Shown in pieces: positions 33,152 to 44,408 of a stretch of DNA of 64,000 nucleotides. Under the pieces are notes generated by a model, which was not told the origin of the DNA, made no database searches, and was given only the letters and a program-made list of their open reading frames with translations. The stretch covers positions 806,001 through 870,000 of the forward strand of contig SEMN01000124.1 of the NCBI GenBank assembly GCA_005408345.1. The letters are read 5' to 3'. The DNA is from Macquaria australasica (taxonomy: Eukaryota > Chordata > Actinopteri > Centrarchiformes > Percichthyidae). How positions within the stretch are numbered: the stretch's first letter is position 1; each line of letters begins with the position of its first letter. Made by a program: the position numbers and the translations under genes.

Positions 33152-35877
33152 GGAGAGAAAAGCTTTATTCAAAGGACGTGTAAATACTGAAGCTATCCAG
33201 GACCAGGACTCTACTGCTACTGCTACTCACACACATACAAACACACACACATCAAGAGCCAATCCATCCTGCCATCGACTCATCCCGTCTGTCAGCTCAT
33301 GTGTCTCTCATAGGTTTTCATGCTAGATATTTTGGATAATTTTGTAAAAGATTGTTACTGAACGAGTCAAGAGCTCATGTATGAATGATTGCCAGTACTA
33401 CTGTACCTTCACGTGTTAGTCTCTTTACCTACCTCTGGTTCTAAGAGCATAGAATAGCTTTCCTCTCTCCTTTTTATTTCATATTTCCTTGACAGAGGCT
33501 TGTTATTCAGTATCTATTTTTTACACTTGGAGAAGTACAGTTGGGATTTGTTTTTTGATTATTTATTAGTGTCATTTTACAATCCAGCTCCTATTTATTG
33601 TTGCAGCTTTTTTTTTTTTTTTTTTTTTTAGTGTTAGCTTTCGGGGGTTTGAATGATCATCAGTGTCATCATCATTGTCCTCATCATCTGCATTTGTGTT
33701 GTCAACGTGCATTTATTATTATTATTTTTTAATGTGACTATTCTGCTAAGTAGAGATGACGAAGGTGCAAAAGACGCTCGTTTAAGTCCTCACCAAGTGC
33801 CACAGATCCAAAATGGCACACTGCGGGTTGATTTCAAAGTGTGAATGAATTTATTAAGACCTAAACATGTAACTTTTTGTGCTCTTAATCAGACCACTCT
33901 TTCCTCACTCTTAAAGATAACCCATTATCAGTGACTCCAGGGCTAAATGAACATGCCCTGAAACACACTGAAAATGATGTTTGTTAAGAGTGGCGACCAC
34001 TTTGAAAGTATGAAATAGGGCTGTGATTGGAGATTTAAAGTAATAACGTTGAGACTGAAGGCTATATAAGTCAATAAAGCCAAGTTTAGTCACAGCCGGC
34101 TTTCATTCCTGCCTCGTCAATCAGCATAGACGCCCCTACACCTGTCTGTCTAGACATGTTTACTGATATTTGTCTGTTTCCATCATCACTCCATCAATCA
34201 TATTTCACTGTCATTTTCCACCTCAGACTGCCATTAATTCTCAAATGGAAACCAAAGCATTCTCAAGGCTGTCTCAAGCTCCTCTTAAAGAGCCTCAGCC
34301 AAGACATATGAACACAATAAAGACACAGAGGTGGGGTGGGGTGGGGGAGCTGAGAACAGGACATTATCCACTGGATGCCCCCTGGTGTAATCCCTTCCAC
34401 CTGGCCCGTCCAAAAACCCACGGGGGAAGCTTTATTTAGGGAACTGATCCTTTACTCCGAACCCCCAGAAAGAAGGGTACACTGGGACGGGCGAAGGAGG
34501 GACACACTGTAAGTGAGGGGAGCAGGCGTCACACTTTTTGTAAGAGGATACCAAAAATAAACCCAAACCAAAAACAAAAAAAACACAACCCAAGGAATGA
34601 CAGAAGCAAACCAAAAAGAACCCAAACCAAATGTGGCTGGAGGGAGGAGGGGAGGAGGACTAAGTGCAGGTGTTGAAAGAAGTGAAGTCTGTCTCTCTGT
34701 CTGTCTGTTAGCTTTAGGGCTGCAGCATTCGCCCCACTCTGCAACTGTGTAGCATGGATGGAGGGATGGGTAGACAGGCAGATAGACAGGCAAGCAAAAA
34801 GAAGGACAGACAATTCCTCCCCTCCCCTGCCTCTCACTCTCTCCAGCTCAGCTCTCTGGTCCTGGATGGAGCTAAACGCAAATGACCTCACTGAACTGAA
34901 ATCTTCTAAAAATCTGTTTTTATTTTTCTGTTGGTTGGTTCTGATTGTTTTATCTCTGCTGTGTCTCTTGATGCCGTTTTATGTACTGTACTTTAGTGCT
35001 TACTACTCATTTGGAATAACGTACTCGCTTACTTACTACAAGAGCTCCTTATTTTTTTCGTAGTCGTGCTAGAGATTTTTATCAGGTGGTTGGAAAAAAT
35101 ACTGTGAAAATTTAGCTTCCAGATTTTTATTAGATAAAGAAACAGACTGTCTTGGCAGAAAAAAAAGACACACAAAAAGCCAAAAACAAAGAGTTGAATA
35201 GCAAACCTTAAAAACGCCAAACCAAATACTTAACCAAACCAAACACAGTAGAGAGGAACAGGAACTGCCTTCTGTGCACGAGGGCACAGAAATGGGTTAA
35301 AGTCAATTTGTCTGAGGTGAAACTGTGCGTTTTTCTGTATGTAAGTGTTTATGGGAGGCCAAATGGTTAAAAAAAGGAGAAAAATGAATAGGGTCTGCGG
35401 TGATGTCTTGTCATTAATTTTGACCCCAGCAACATAATACACACTTCAGATACAGGACAATACACACAGCAGCGGCCTCAGTCAAGTTGACGGTTTGAGA
35501 GTTGGACGTAAACATATCCAAAGAATATTTGGTTTGATCCACACCAGAAAAACAGTCGACACACGAGAATCGTTTCACGAACCAAACTTTAGATGTGGGG
35601 TTTGTACCATAAAGGTGAAACCTTTTCTCCACATTGACTCTTAGACGGAATGTATCTGTTAGTGCTTCTATAGATTTTTGTAGAAAAAAGATCTATGTTC
35701 TACTGCTTACTTATCGCTAATGTATTAAAAAGAAAAAAACGTACAAAAAAGACATTGAGAAAAAAAAAAGATCCTAAAAAACATTGATGATAATAACTTG
35801 ATTTTAGACCAAAAATTTTAACTATCTCTCTTTGGACTTTTTATTTCTCCTTATTAATGATGATTTAGACTTTTGAT

Positions 35878-35960
35878 TGTACTATTTATTCAGGGTAGGG
35901 TTGATTAATTTGCTTGTTATCTTTTTTGCCTTGCTATTTATTTGTTAATTTATTTCTAGA
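35878..35960 (+). promoter_or_regulatory. AU-rich element cluster in pou2f2 3' UTR
   Basis: Several ATTTA pentamers in T-rich context (ACTATTTATTC, GCTATTTATTTG, TTAATTTATTTC). AU-rich elements are known to recruit mRNA-destabilising proteins. Whether this part is transcribed depends on which polyadenylation site is used. Confidence 0.35.
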
Positions 35961-37758
35961 GGTGCTTTTTTCATATTCTGGGATGTATTTGTGGTGTATT
36001 TTTTTTTTTTTCCCCCCTTGCTGAAGTTCTTTCTTACTTCTTTAAACCAAATAATACCTGAAATGCAACCACGGGTCCTATAGGGACTTAATAAGAGAAT
36101 ATGGCTGATTGGATGGTCAGCCATCTTCCTCACTGAGGCGACTCTCTTAAAGGAGGAGGGTAGTGAGAGGCAGCACTGTGTGAACGAACACCTCATAATT
36201 TACAGGACTTTTCAAGGGGAAAAAATGAATTTGGTATAAGCTTTCTGGACAGACACATGCCTTTGTGTCCCCTGATAATAAGACAAAAAAGGCATGTTGA
36301 AATTCTGTTTCAATAGAGAAAGCATAAATATTATTTATGTGTGAAAAACTGCCTGAGTTACAGCATGAGGTTTTCTTTGAGACACGGTGCTGCTTCTGTT
36401 CTCTATATTTTCTCCACGGGGAGAACACACCGAAAGCTTTACAGCTACACAACCAAAAACACAAAAGAAGAAGATCAACTGGGGCAAAGGCTACAGTTTT
36501 TTACATGATAGAGAGGAAAGATGGAGGCAAGAGAGAAGAGGGTGATTCCCAGCTGTAAATTGCCCTCTAACTTCTCACTTTGTCTTCGTCTCTTCTTCAG
36601 CTTTTTGTCTCTTTTTGTTTCCACTTTTCTATAAGTTGGTTTAAACTTTTTTCTTCATCCACTGTAGGATGGAAAAGAGAGATAGTTCATCATATACCTC
36701 ATATTCTTTGATGATAAACCAAATAGATGAATGCTTTAAAATGCGGGGTTCAAGTGGGGATCAGGGTACCGGGACGGTACGCGTGGACAGGGTGTTCGTG
36801 TGGCCCGGAGCAGACACAGTAAGGCTAGGTCAGAGGTCAAAGGTCGTTGTCCTAATGGAGGTAAACACAGAGGTTTGGGATTGATCTGCGATGTAACAGA
36901 TCATTGAATAGATTGCAGTTTTTCTCCAAGGGATTCAGAAGGTGCCATTTAAGGTCAAAGGGGAACTGGTTCATGCTCCGGTCTGCACACACACACCTCG
37001 TCCCCCTGGAAAACACCCCCCCTCCGCTGTCTGTGTTGAGCTTTGAACACAGCCCTCTGCTCATATCTGACCCTCACTGCTTCCTCCCTGTCAAACACGG
37101 ACTGTGTGCTTAAAGCTGCACTTTGGCACAGATCTAGGATCAAATCTGGATACATTTTTGGCTTAAAAAAGCTTCGTGCCTCAGAGCAACTTTATCACCA
37201 GGGTCGCCAAGCCCTCTCTCGCCTTTAGGTCTTCATTGCCTGATGAGGGGGCATATTGACCAGTTGACGTCCATATGTATCAGGGAGCGCCACGGGGCAG
37301 GTAACTGGGGAGCGGCTGAGACCGGGGGTTGCTAGGTGACGCATACAGACACTTCTCACGACTCTGTGTGTGTTGAGACGTTGGGAGTTGGCAGGATATC
37401 AAACTGTCTGGATTCTCCCTGAGAGTCTGTGAGTCTGCTGTGTTTCTGACGAGGTACTTTTTTGTGAACCACAGGGTTTGAGGGACCGGCTGTAAAGTGT
37501 AGATCTCTGTGGCAGGGATACCCCCCTTAGTGAATGATACCAAAGTCAATGCCCTGCCATGGGATCCCGCACAATGTTCACGCTCCCTAAAATCCTGATG
37601 TCCACCCGAGTGTTCAGAAATTCCACTTTCCTCCATATGGCTGAAACGCCGGGCCGGCAGATTCATTAGTATCTCTCTCGACACGATCACATAGTCTCTA
37701 CGGGCAAGACAGACATACTCAGAGATGTAACTTTACAACAGCATCTATAAAAGAAGCT

Positions 37759-38472
37759 TTAAAGGAATAGCTTAACTTTTTGGGAAATACGGTTATTCAT
37801 TTTCTTGCTGAGAGTTAGATGAGAGGATTGATACCACTCTCATGTCTGTGAGGTAAATATGAAGTTACAGCCAGCTAAGAAATAGTTCCAGCACCTAACT
37901 CCCCATACAACCACAAATTGGGGGTTTTCTGTAACCATATTCAAACTAAAGTGACTACAGTGAATCAGTAGCTTTTAGCTGTGGAGCTCCCCTCACTGGT
38001 GACTGAGAGCACTGTGCCTTGATTCATAGTACGGTGCGGCCTGGTTAAAGGCTTACTGAAAGCCACATAAAAGATTATGATGTGATAACTCTGTTGCAAA
38101 GAAGCTATTAACGGTTTATTTAAAAAAAAAAAAAAAAATAGAGCTCGTATGGGCTTAGTTTTGTGCTAAAGTGAAAGTAAGAACTTTAACCAGCAACAGA
38201 CTGAACTTAGCTTAGAAATAAGTCAAGTCAACTGAACTGAACGAAACTATTTAAATCAGCAAAGTGATTCATAATTTCCACCTCATTTGGCCAGAGCCAA
38301 GCTAGCTGTTTCCCTCTGTTTCCAGTCTTTATGCTAAGCTAAGCTAACCATCTCCTGGCTGTGGCCTCATATTTACTGTACAGACATGAAAGTGGTGTCA
38401 GTCTTCTCATCTAACTCTCAGCAAGAAAGCGAATTAGCCTATTTCCCAAACATGTCAAGCCATTTCTTTAAA
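37759..38472. repeat. Foldback (MITE-like) element in pou2f2 3' UTR
   Basis: Left end reads TTTAAAGGAATAGCTTAACT ... CTTGCTGAGAGTTAGATGAG ... CTCATGTCTGTGAGGTAAAT. The right end carries the reverse complement (ATTTACTGTACAGACATGA, CTCATCTAACTCTCAGCAAG, TTTCTTTAAA). The arms are about 100 bp. The words match a very common teleost element I recall. Confidence 0.8.
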
Positions 38473-38647
38473 ACGCAAGAATGAATGTTTGAAATTTATT
38501 GAACCCGTGTCAAGCAAATATCTCCGGATGTGTGATTGTTGTCGGAGAACGAGAGACACAGTGGAGCAGAGCAAAGAAAACAACAACAATCTTCTTCCTC
38601 CACCCACTCTCATCCACACGTCTGCGCTCTTCCTCTCTTTCATCCCC

Positions 38648-38700
38648 CTTCTTCTTCTTCTTCTTCTTCTTCTTCTTCTCTCTTTCTCTCTCTCTCCTCT
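38648..38700. repeat. (CTT)n/(CT)n tract
   Basis: About ten CTT units, then CT-rich sequence. Confidence 0.95.
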
Positions 38701-39021
38701 ACAATACAGCTTTAGTCCAAAGGTTTCTCCAGCAACACAAGCAAAGCGAGTCAGATGTTAAAGAATAAAACCAAAGAGCTCTAACTTGACCTTCTCTTCA
38801 ACACAAAGCCTCCACTGCATCCTTGGCCTCTCTCTGTCCATCCCCTTCCTGTCTGCTCTCTCTTTAACTCCTCTGTCACCTAGCGAGCCGGTCTTTGAAG
38901 CATTAACCTCAGCTATCCAAAGGGGAATAATAATAATGATAATAATTAAGATGATGATGATGAAATGTATATTTTTAAGTATTTGTCATTGGAAAAATAA
39001 TCTTAAGCTTCTCATAATTAT

Positions 39022-39074
39022 GATGATCATGATGATGACGACGACGACGATGATGATGATGATGATGATGATAA
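39022..39074. repeat. (GAT)n/(GAC)n compound tract
   Basis: GATGATGAC followed by GAC units and about eight GAT units. Confidence 0.9.
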
Positions 39075-39262
39075 TGAAGTTTCTCTTGGTATCTTTGTAG
39101 CTGTTCTGATCCTTCTTAAGTTCTTGTCCTTTCTGCTCGTGCTGCCAGAGAGTACTGCTTAACTCCCATCAGTTTCCTCTCTCACCCCTTTCATTTGGTT
39201 TACCTGGTGTTTGATCCTAACGTCTACCTGTCTTGACCGTAACCCCTGGATGTTTGTCTATG

Positions 39263-39264
<2 letters not shown>

Positions 39265-39330
<66 letters not shown>
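39265..39330. repeat. (GT)33 microsatellite
   Basis: Uninterrupted, one of the longest in the window. Confidence 0.97.
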
Positions 39331-39335
<5 letters not shown>

Positions 39336-39674
39336 GTGAGCTGTCAAACACTGACGTGGGGAAGTTTTAAGATTTTCTCTGGAGGTGGTTTCTAGTTGTT
39401 AGCTAATAAATGAGGGGAGGGCTTCAGTCTATTACATTTCTACCTGTGGGCAAGAGCGTGTGTGTTTGCGTGACAGGGTTGGTTGGGGGTTGTTGGAAGG
39501 TGGGACGGGTGTGGCTCGCTACCGCAATTTGCAAAAGAGACAAAAAGATTCCTTGTTCTTTGGACGACAACAAGCCCTCCTTCACATGACTTGCCAACTG
39601 TAACGTACCGTTTGCCAACTTCCCAGTACATGTAGCTTTAATTCCCCCTGTCACAACAGTCAGCTTGTTTCCTT

Positions 39675-39677
<3 letters not shown>

Positions 39678-39714
<37 letters not shown>
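39678..39714. repeat. (GT)18 microsatellite
   Basis: Uninterrupted tract near the probable pou2f2 3' end. Confidence 0.95.
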
Positions 39715-39717
<3 letters not shown>

Positions 39718-39974
39718 GTATGGTTGTATTGCCATCACTCCTCCCTTTGTGTCTTCCATCCTGTGGGCAGCCCTCCCGTCCCTTCCCCTCCCCTCCCAAT
39801 CCCTCATTCTGTCTCCCCCCTTCTTCTCCCTTGTGGTAGCAAGTTAGCCTTTTAGTGTATTTATCTTGAAAACCAAAAAAAAAAAAAAAAAAAGACGAAA
39901 AATAACTACTTGTTCATTGTACAGTGTTGTTCATTTTAAGTCATTTTTGTAACTGAAAGTGTTTCATTCATCCA

Positions 39975-39980
39975 AATAAA
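39975..39980 (+). terminator. pou2f2: Probable pou2f2 polyadenylation signal AATAAA
   Basis: AATAAA in CCAAATAAAACAGGAG, followed 30-80 bases later by a T/GT-rich stretch (CTTGTCTTGTTTCTTAGTCT), the expected layout of a vertebrate cleavage site. Downstream sequence is repeat-rich intergenic DNA. Confidence 0.5.
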
Positions 39981-40560
39981 ACAGGAGACAAAAACTGTAC
40001 AGATGATTCCCCCTCTGCCTCTTGTCTTGTTTCTTAGTCTTTTCTTATTTTCGATCTGTATTCTGTGTATCCATTTTCATCTTGAACCACAGGTTTCACT
40101 TGGTTTGTAGAAACCTCATCTCTGAAACAGGAAATGTACCTCAACTTGTCCTGCCGCTTTTTAACCAGAGGAGGGAGCTGTGAGACTTAATATCTTTACC
40201 AACAGAGGCCGGATCAGCCTCCATTCTTGGCTGATACTTCTGTTTCTCTTTGACCCTCTCAGTTACGGAGGACCACAAGTGTCATGGAAATAGTCATAAA
40301 GCATTCATTAATTGATATCCAATTGGCCAATAAAAACGAATGAATGAATGAATCCATAATTAAATGTACTAAATTGCAAACTTAAAGTGTTTCATTAATT
40401 TATATTTAAATGGACAATAAAAAGAAGAATTATATAAAATGATTTACAAATGACTATATGAATCCACCAATAAATGGGTAAAATCAAAGAATAATATAAC
40501 AGTCGATAAGTACATCGTTTGAAAATAGATTGATGAATACTTAAATAAATAATGGAATTT

Positions 40561-40628
40561 CAAAATCACTTTGAAAAATAATCAGCAGATTGATCGATAA
40601 TGAAAATAATCGTTAGTTGCAGCCCTAG
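40561..40628 (-). repeat. Dispersed GGGCTGCAAC repeat, copy 3 (5' fragment, reverse)
   Basis: Ends CGTTAGTTGCAGCCCT, the reverse complement of the family's left end. Confidence 0.7.
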
Positions 40629-40800
40629 TATGGTTACAAACTCTTATAATGTACTCTAGCTCTTTTTATACTTTCGTATCACTGTTTGTTACTGATTCTT
40701 ATCATATGTGTATCCTTTACACACATCATGTTGTACTACCAATATATTTGTGACAGTTTTAAGGTAAAACGTGAGCTTGTGTCAAAATAATCATATTTTA

Positions 40801-41080
40801 GGGCTGCAACTAACTACATTATCTATCTGCCAAGTATTTTTTACAATTAATCGATTATCATTTCGTCATTTGATCTATACAACATCAGAAAACAGTAAAA
40901 AAATAAATAAATAAATAAATACCCGTCACAATATCCTACAGCCCAAGGTGACCCAAATATATTCAGTTTGCTTTGTTGCAAGACCTGCAAAAGTAACAAA
41001 ATCTCACATTTTGTAGTTGAGATAATCATGCTGTCAAGTGACTAAACAATTAATTGATTAACTGCTGCAGCGCTTAACCA
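40801..41080 (+). repeat. Dispersed GGGCTGCAAC repeat, copy 4
   Basis: Starts GGGCTGCAACTAACTACATT; contains ATCAGAAAACAGT, an inserted (AAAT)n run, CAGCCCAAGGTGACC and a TTAATTGATTAACTGC tail. Confidence 0.75.
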
Positions 41081-41136
41081 TACATTATTTTAGTTTGGTT
41101 AAATAACCCAACAGTAATATAGAAAATATTTCACCC

Positions 41137-41221
41137 GTGTTAGTGTTAAGATAAGATTTTCTGTTTGCACAACAATTTCCCTCTGTATAAATAAAGATCT
41201 ATCTTATCTTGACACTAACAC
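41137..41221. repeat. Short foldback: 21 bp inverted repeat
   Basis: Arms 41137-41157 and 41201-41221 are reverse complements at 20 of 21 positions, with a 43 bp loop containing TTTCCCTCTGTATAAATAAA. Confidence 0.8.
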
Positions 41222-41609
41222 TGGGTCAAAACAACCCATTGTCTTGGGTTTGATTGGTGACCTCAGTGGGCAGATAGTTAACGCAGTATTGCATCGCCGA
41301 AATATTGACCCAAACTGGATCAATTTTAACCCGGTGACACCTTGAGTGAGAGGAACCCATGTAGGCGAGCGCTGCAAAGTGTCATCCTGTGTCCCCACAC
41401 CCTGCAGATAAGTTCTCACCCAGCAGACCTGTTGGTGTGGGGGGGGTGAGGAGTCAGATCATCTTCATCTCTCCCTCCATTTATTTTCTCTCAGTTGAGT
41501 CAGGGGACATCTGCTAATTTGACAAACAGCATCGTATACATCTGGCCCTCTCCTCTTATCCAGAAGTGAACGTGTTTGTCCCTCTGTCTGACTGTTTTTG
41601 TCTCCTTCC

Positions 41610-41655
41610 ACATCCTCCTCCTCCTCCTCCTCCTCCTCCTCCTCCTCCTCCTCCA
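41610..41655. repeat. (CTC)n microsatellite
   Basis: About 15 CTC units. Confidence 0.95.
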
Positions 41656-42013
41656 GCTCATCTCCCTCCCTCTCTTGTTAACTGCCTCTCCTCCAGTCTG
41701 TCTCCCTCTCTCCCGCTCCACCCCCCTGCTGTGTGGCACAGTAGGTGGATGATTAGGTAGGATGCTGGAGTGTGTAAGTGTGACAGCTTTCAGACACCCA
41801 CCTCCGAGTTGAGTCACGGATGGCGGTGGTGAGCATGTGATCCTATCACCAGGGTGACTCGGGTAGATCTGTGTTGCTGTGTTGTCGCATCGATATGTAA
41901 TATTTGTTCTTTTTGTAGCCATTTTGGAAATATCTGTCGTTAACACTGATATATCTCTAAAATCCAAACTGTAACTTCAATTTAAATTGTTCCTCTTGTT
42001 CATTATATATACT

Positions 42014-42437
42014 CAATGGTGGAATATAACTAAGTACATTTACTCAAGTACTTAAGCACACATTTGAAGTACTTGTACTTTACATCCATTTTATGTTACT
42101 TCATACTTCTAATCGACTACATTTCAGAGGGAAATATTGTACTTTTTACTCCACTACGTTTATTTAACAACAGTTACTACCCAACAGTGTATAAAATAAT
42201 TAAAATTAGCTCCACCTCAACCCGCTGCAACAGCAAAATAAAAATTACATATTAATGCATCAGTATTAATAATCTATTAATATAACACTCACAGGGGCCT
42301 GTTTTCTGCATAATGAGTACTTCTGATACTTAAAGTACATTTAGCTGTTCTGTACTTTTACCTGTGTAAGATTTTGAGTGCAGCAGGAGTGTTTTTACTT
42401 TGCAATTTTGTTACTTTTACTTAAGTAAAAGGTATGA
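42014..42437 (+). repeat. Percomorph repeat with TGGTGGAA end, right end missing
   Basis: Starts CAATGGTGGAATATAACTAA; contains TACATTTACTCAAGTACTTA, TTTCAGAGGGAAATATTGTA, CTTTTTACTCCACTAC and TTTTACTTAAGTAAAAGG. Full copies of this common family end in TTCCACCACTG, absent here. Confidence 0.8.
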
Positions 42438-43202
42438 GCAGGGCCATGATTTTAGAAATACTGAGGTCATGAGTCCAAAATCCCCCCAATGCACCCACCA
42501 CCCCCAATTCACCTTAGGAAATTTGGACCAGACACCGTAAAGAATGAAGATTTTGCATATTTTACATTTAAATTTGAAGATATCAAGTCTAAAAATACTA
42601 AATCACCCAATAGTTGAGCTTTAAGGTTCATTCTTGACCTTGGAAAGAGTGAAGTCTTACTTGATTTCTTTCTTTCAGCCACACAGTACTTCTTCCATAA
42701 CTATATATATACTTTAATTCATGTCGATGGTTTCTTTTCAGTAAGCTGCATCATACGCTCCAAATAGTTGTTATTTATCTTTTATCAATCCAATATTAGA
42801 CAATCACAAGGGCTTTTCTTAAATCAAATGTTGTTGCTATGTAACAGCGCCAAGTCAAAATGTCATCGTATCTCCAGATGGTTATTATAGGAGGAAGCAA
42901 ATGATTTGCTGTGGCACTGATGGGCATCATAACTTTCTGCGTGCCATTGTTGCAGCACTAAATGTTTGACATCATCCTAGAAATGATGTGCTGTAAAGTC
43001 ACTCTCCATGACTGTAAAACCACACTATGGCATGAGGCGGGTAACTGGAGAGCGACATATCTGGTTAGGTGAGGAGTCAGTTGACACAGTACTGGCTTTG
43101 GCAGAACCCCAGTAAAGGTGGAATTGGGTAGGAATAAGGCATCACTGTGTCACTGGTACGAGACGACAGAGTGCCAGCTGTCAGTTTAACCAGGAACGCT
43201 GC

Positions 43203-43205
<3 letters not shown>

Positions 43206-43266
<61 letters not shown>
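43206..43266. repeat. (GT)30 microsatellite
   Basis: Uninterrupted tract. Confidence 0.97.
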
Positions 43267-43267
<1 letters not shown>

Positions 43268-43707
43268 ATTGGTGCCAGTGAGAGACAGTGCCAGCGGTGA
43301 AGTGCCACTAGACATATCTGGTTTCCCTCTCCTGAGCAGCAGTGTGTGTGTGTGTGTGTGTGCATGTGTTTTGTTGTGTTGTGTGTGTCAGTATAAGCTA
43401 CTGTTGCCTCACCCGTCGACCTCCTGCCCTCTACCAAAGCTGCACATGGATACAGTATTGGTGTAAAGTGTTGAAGTGCTTACTGAGGAAATTGTTCAGG
43501 TAGGAGTAGCTCACTGGAAAAAAAAAAGTATTTTAAATGATTGGGATGTATTTTAGTCTGGTGGTCCCTGAAAATAATTCAGCTGGTAATTCTCAGGCCC
43601 AGGTGTGTGAATTGGCTCTTCCTAGTCACATCAACCTACAAGTTATTTATGAGGGGTGTCCATAACAGTATAGAAATGTCAATTATCATTTTAACATGTA
43701 TTACAGT

Positions 43708-44205
43708 AGGGCTGCAACTAATGATTATTTTCTTACTTTTTTCTTTTGTTGTTTTGTTTTTTGATTATTTTCACCTATATAAATAGTCAGGAAATAGTGA
43801 AAAAAGCCCACAACTCAAGATGATGTCTTTTAATTGCTTTTTTTGTCCGACAAACAGTAAAAACTTCAAAGAGATTCAATTTAAAATGACATAAAACAGA
43901 GAAAAGCAGCTAAATGTTCACATTTGAGAAGCTGGAACCAGTGACTGTTTGCCATGTTTGCTTAATAAATAACTTAAATGGTGAATAAATTATCTAAATT
44001 GTTGTCGATGTCTCCGGATGGCCTAGTGGGTATATGACTCATATCACATAATAACCTGGTTTGATTGTTGTTTGACGTCATAGCCCTCTATCTCTCCCCA
44101 TGGTCACTATCAAATTATAGCAAAATGCCAAAAATACTAAAAGGAAAACAATTGTTGTTGATAATATTACAGTTGATCAACCAGTTAATTGATTTAGCAT
44201 TACAT
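43708..44205 (+). repeat. Dispersed GGGCTGCAAC repeat, copy 5, split by a SINE
   Basis: Left part 43708-44009 starts GGGCTGCAACTAATGATTAT and has GGAAATAGTGAAAAAAGCCC and GAAGCTGGAACCAG. The right part resumes at 44150 with ATTGTTGTTGATAATATTAC and TTAATTGATTTAGCAT. Confidence 0.75.
44010..44149 (+). repeat. tRNA-derived-type SINE nested in copy 5
   Basis: Head CCGGATGGCCTAGTGGGTAT resembles a box-A region; the tail CCCTCTATCTCTCCCCATGG, CTATCAAATTATAGCAAAAT, GCCAAAAATACTAAA resembles a fish SINE I recall. It is flanked by 13 bp target duplications, AATTGTTGTCGAT (43997-44009) and AATTGTTGTTGAT (44150-44162). Confidence 0.65.
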
Positions 44206-44375
44206 TTTATTTAATTAAAGATTCATAAGGCTCGTGTGAAAAAAGGTTCTCAACTTGTTTATAACTCTAGTGTATGAAAACACACACAGTATCATGAACG
44301 TTAGGCTGGAAGTAATCTTCATGAAGTAAAAATGAACACAGACTGCACTGCTTTGGCAATATAGGTTTCTGATCT

Positions 44376-44408
44376 GTCATGCCAATAAAGCTTATTTGAA
44401 TTTGAGAG
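44376..44408 (-). repeat. Interspersed repeat fragment, reverse of the 8147 type
   Basis: TCATGCCAATAAAGCTTATT and TGAATTTGAGA are the reverse complement of the 8147-8180 words. Confidence 0.6.

Larger units (their letters stand above)
32479..39998 (+). other. pou2f2: Inferred 3' UTR of pou2f2
   Basis: No splice-supported coding sequence follows the stop. The stretch is A/T-rich with A-rich, CCAAA-rich patches, a Pumilio-type TGTAAATA at 33179-33186, an ATTTA-rich block at 35878-35960, a foldback element at 37759-38472, a GT tract at 39265-39330 and a poly-A run near 39874. It ends at the first AATAAA followed by a GT/T-rich stretch. Earlier AATAAA motifs at 34074, 34316 and 38765 could give shorter forms. 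Confidence 0.5.
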
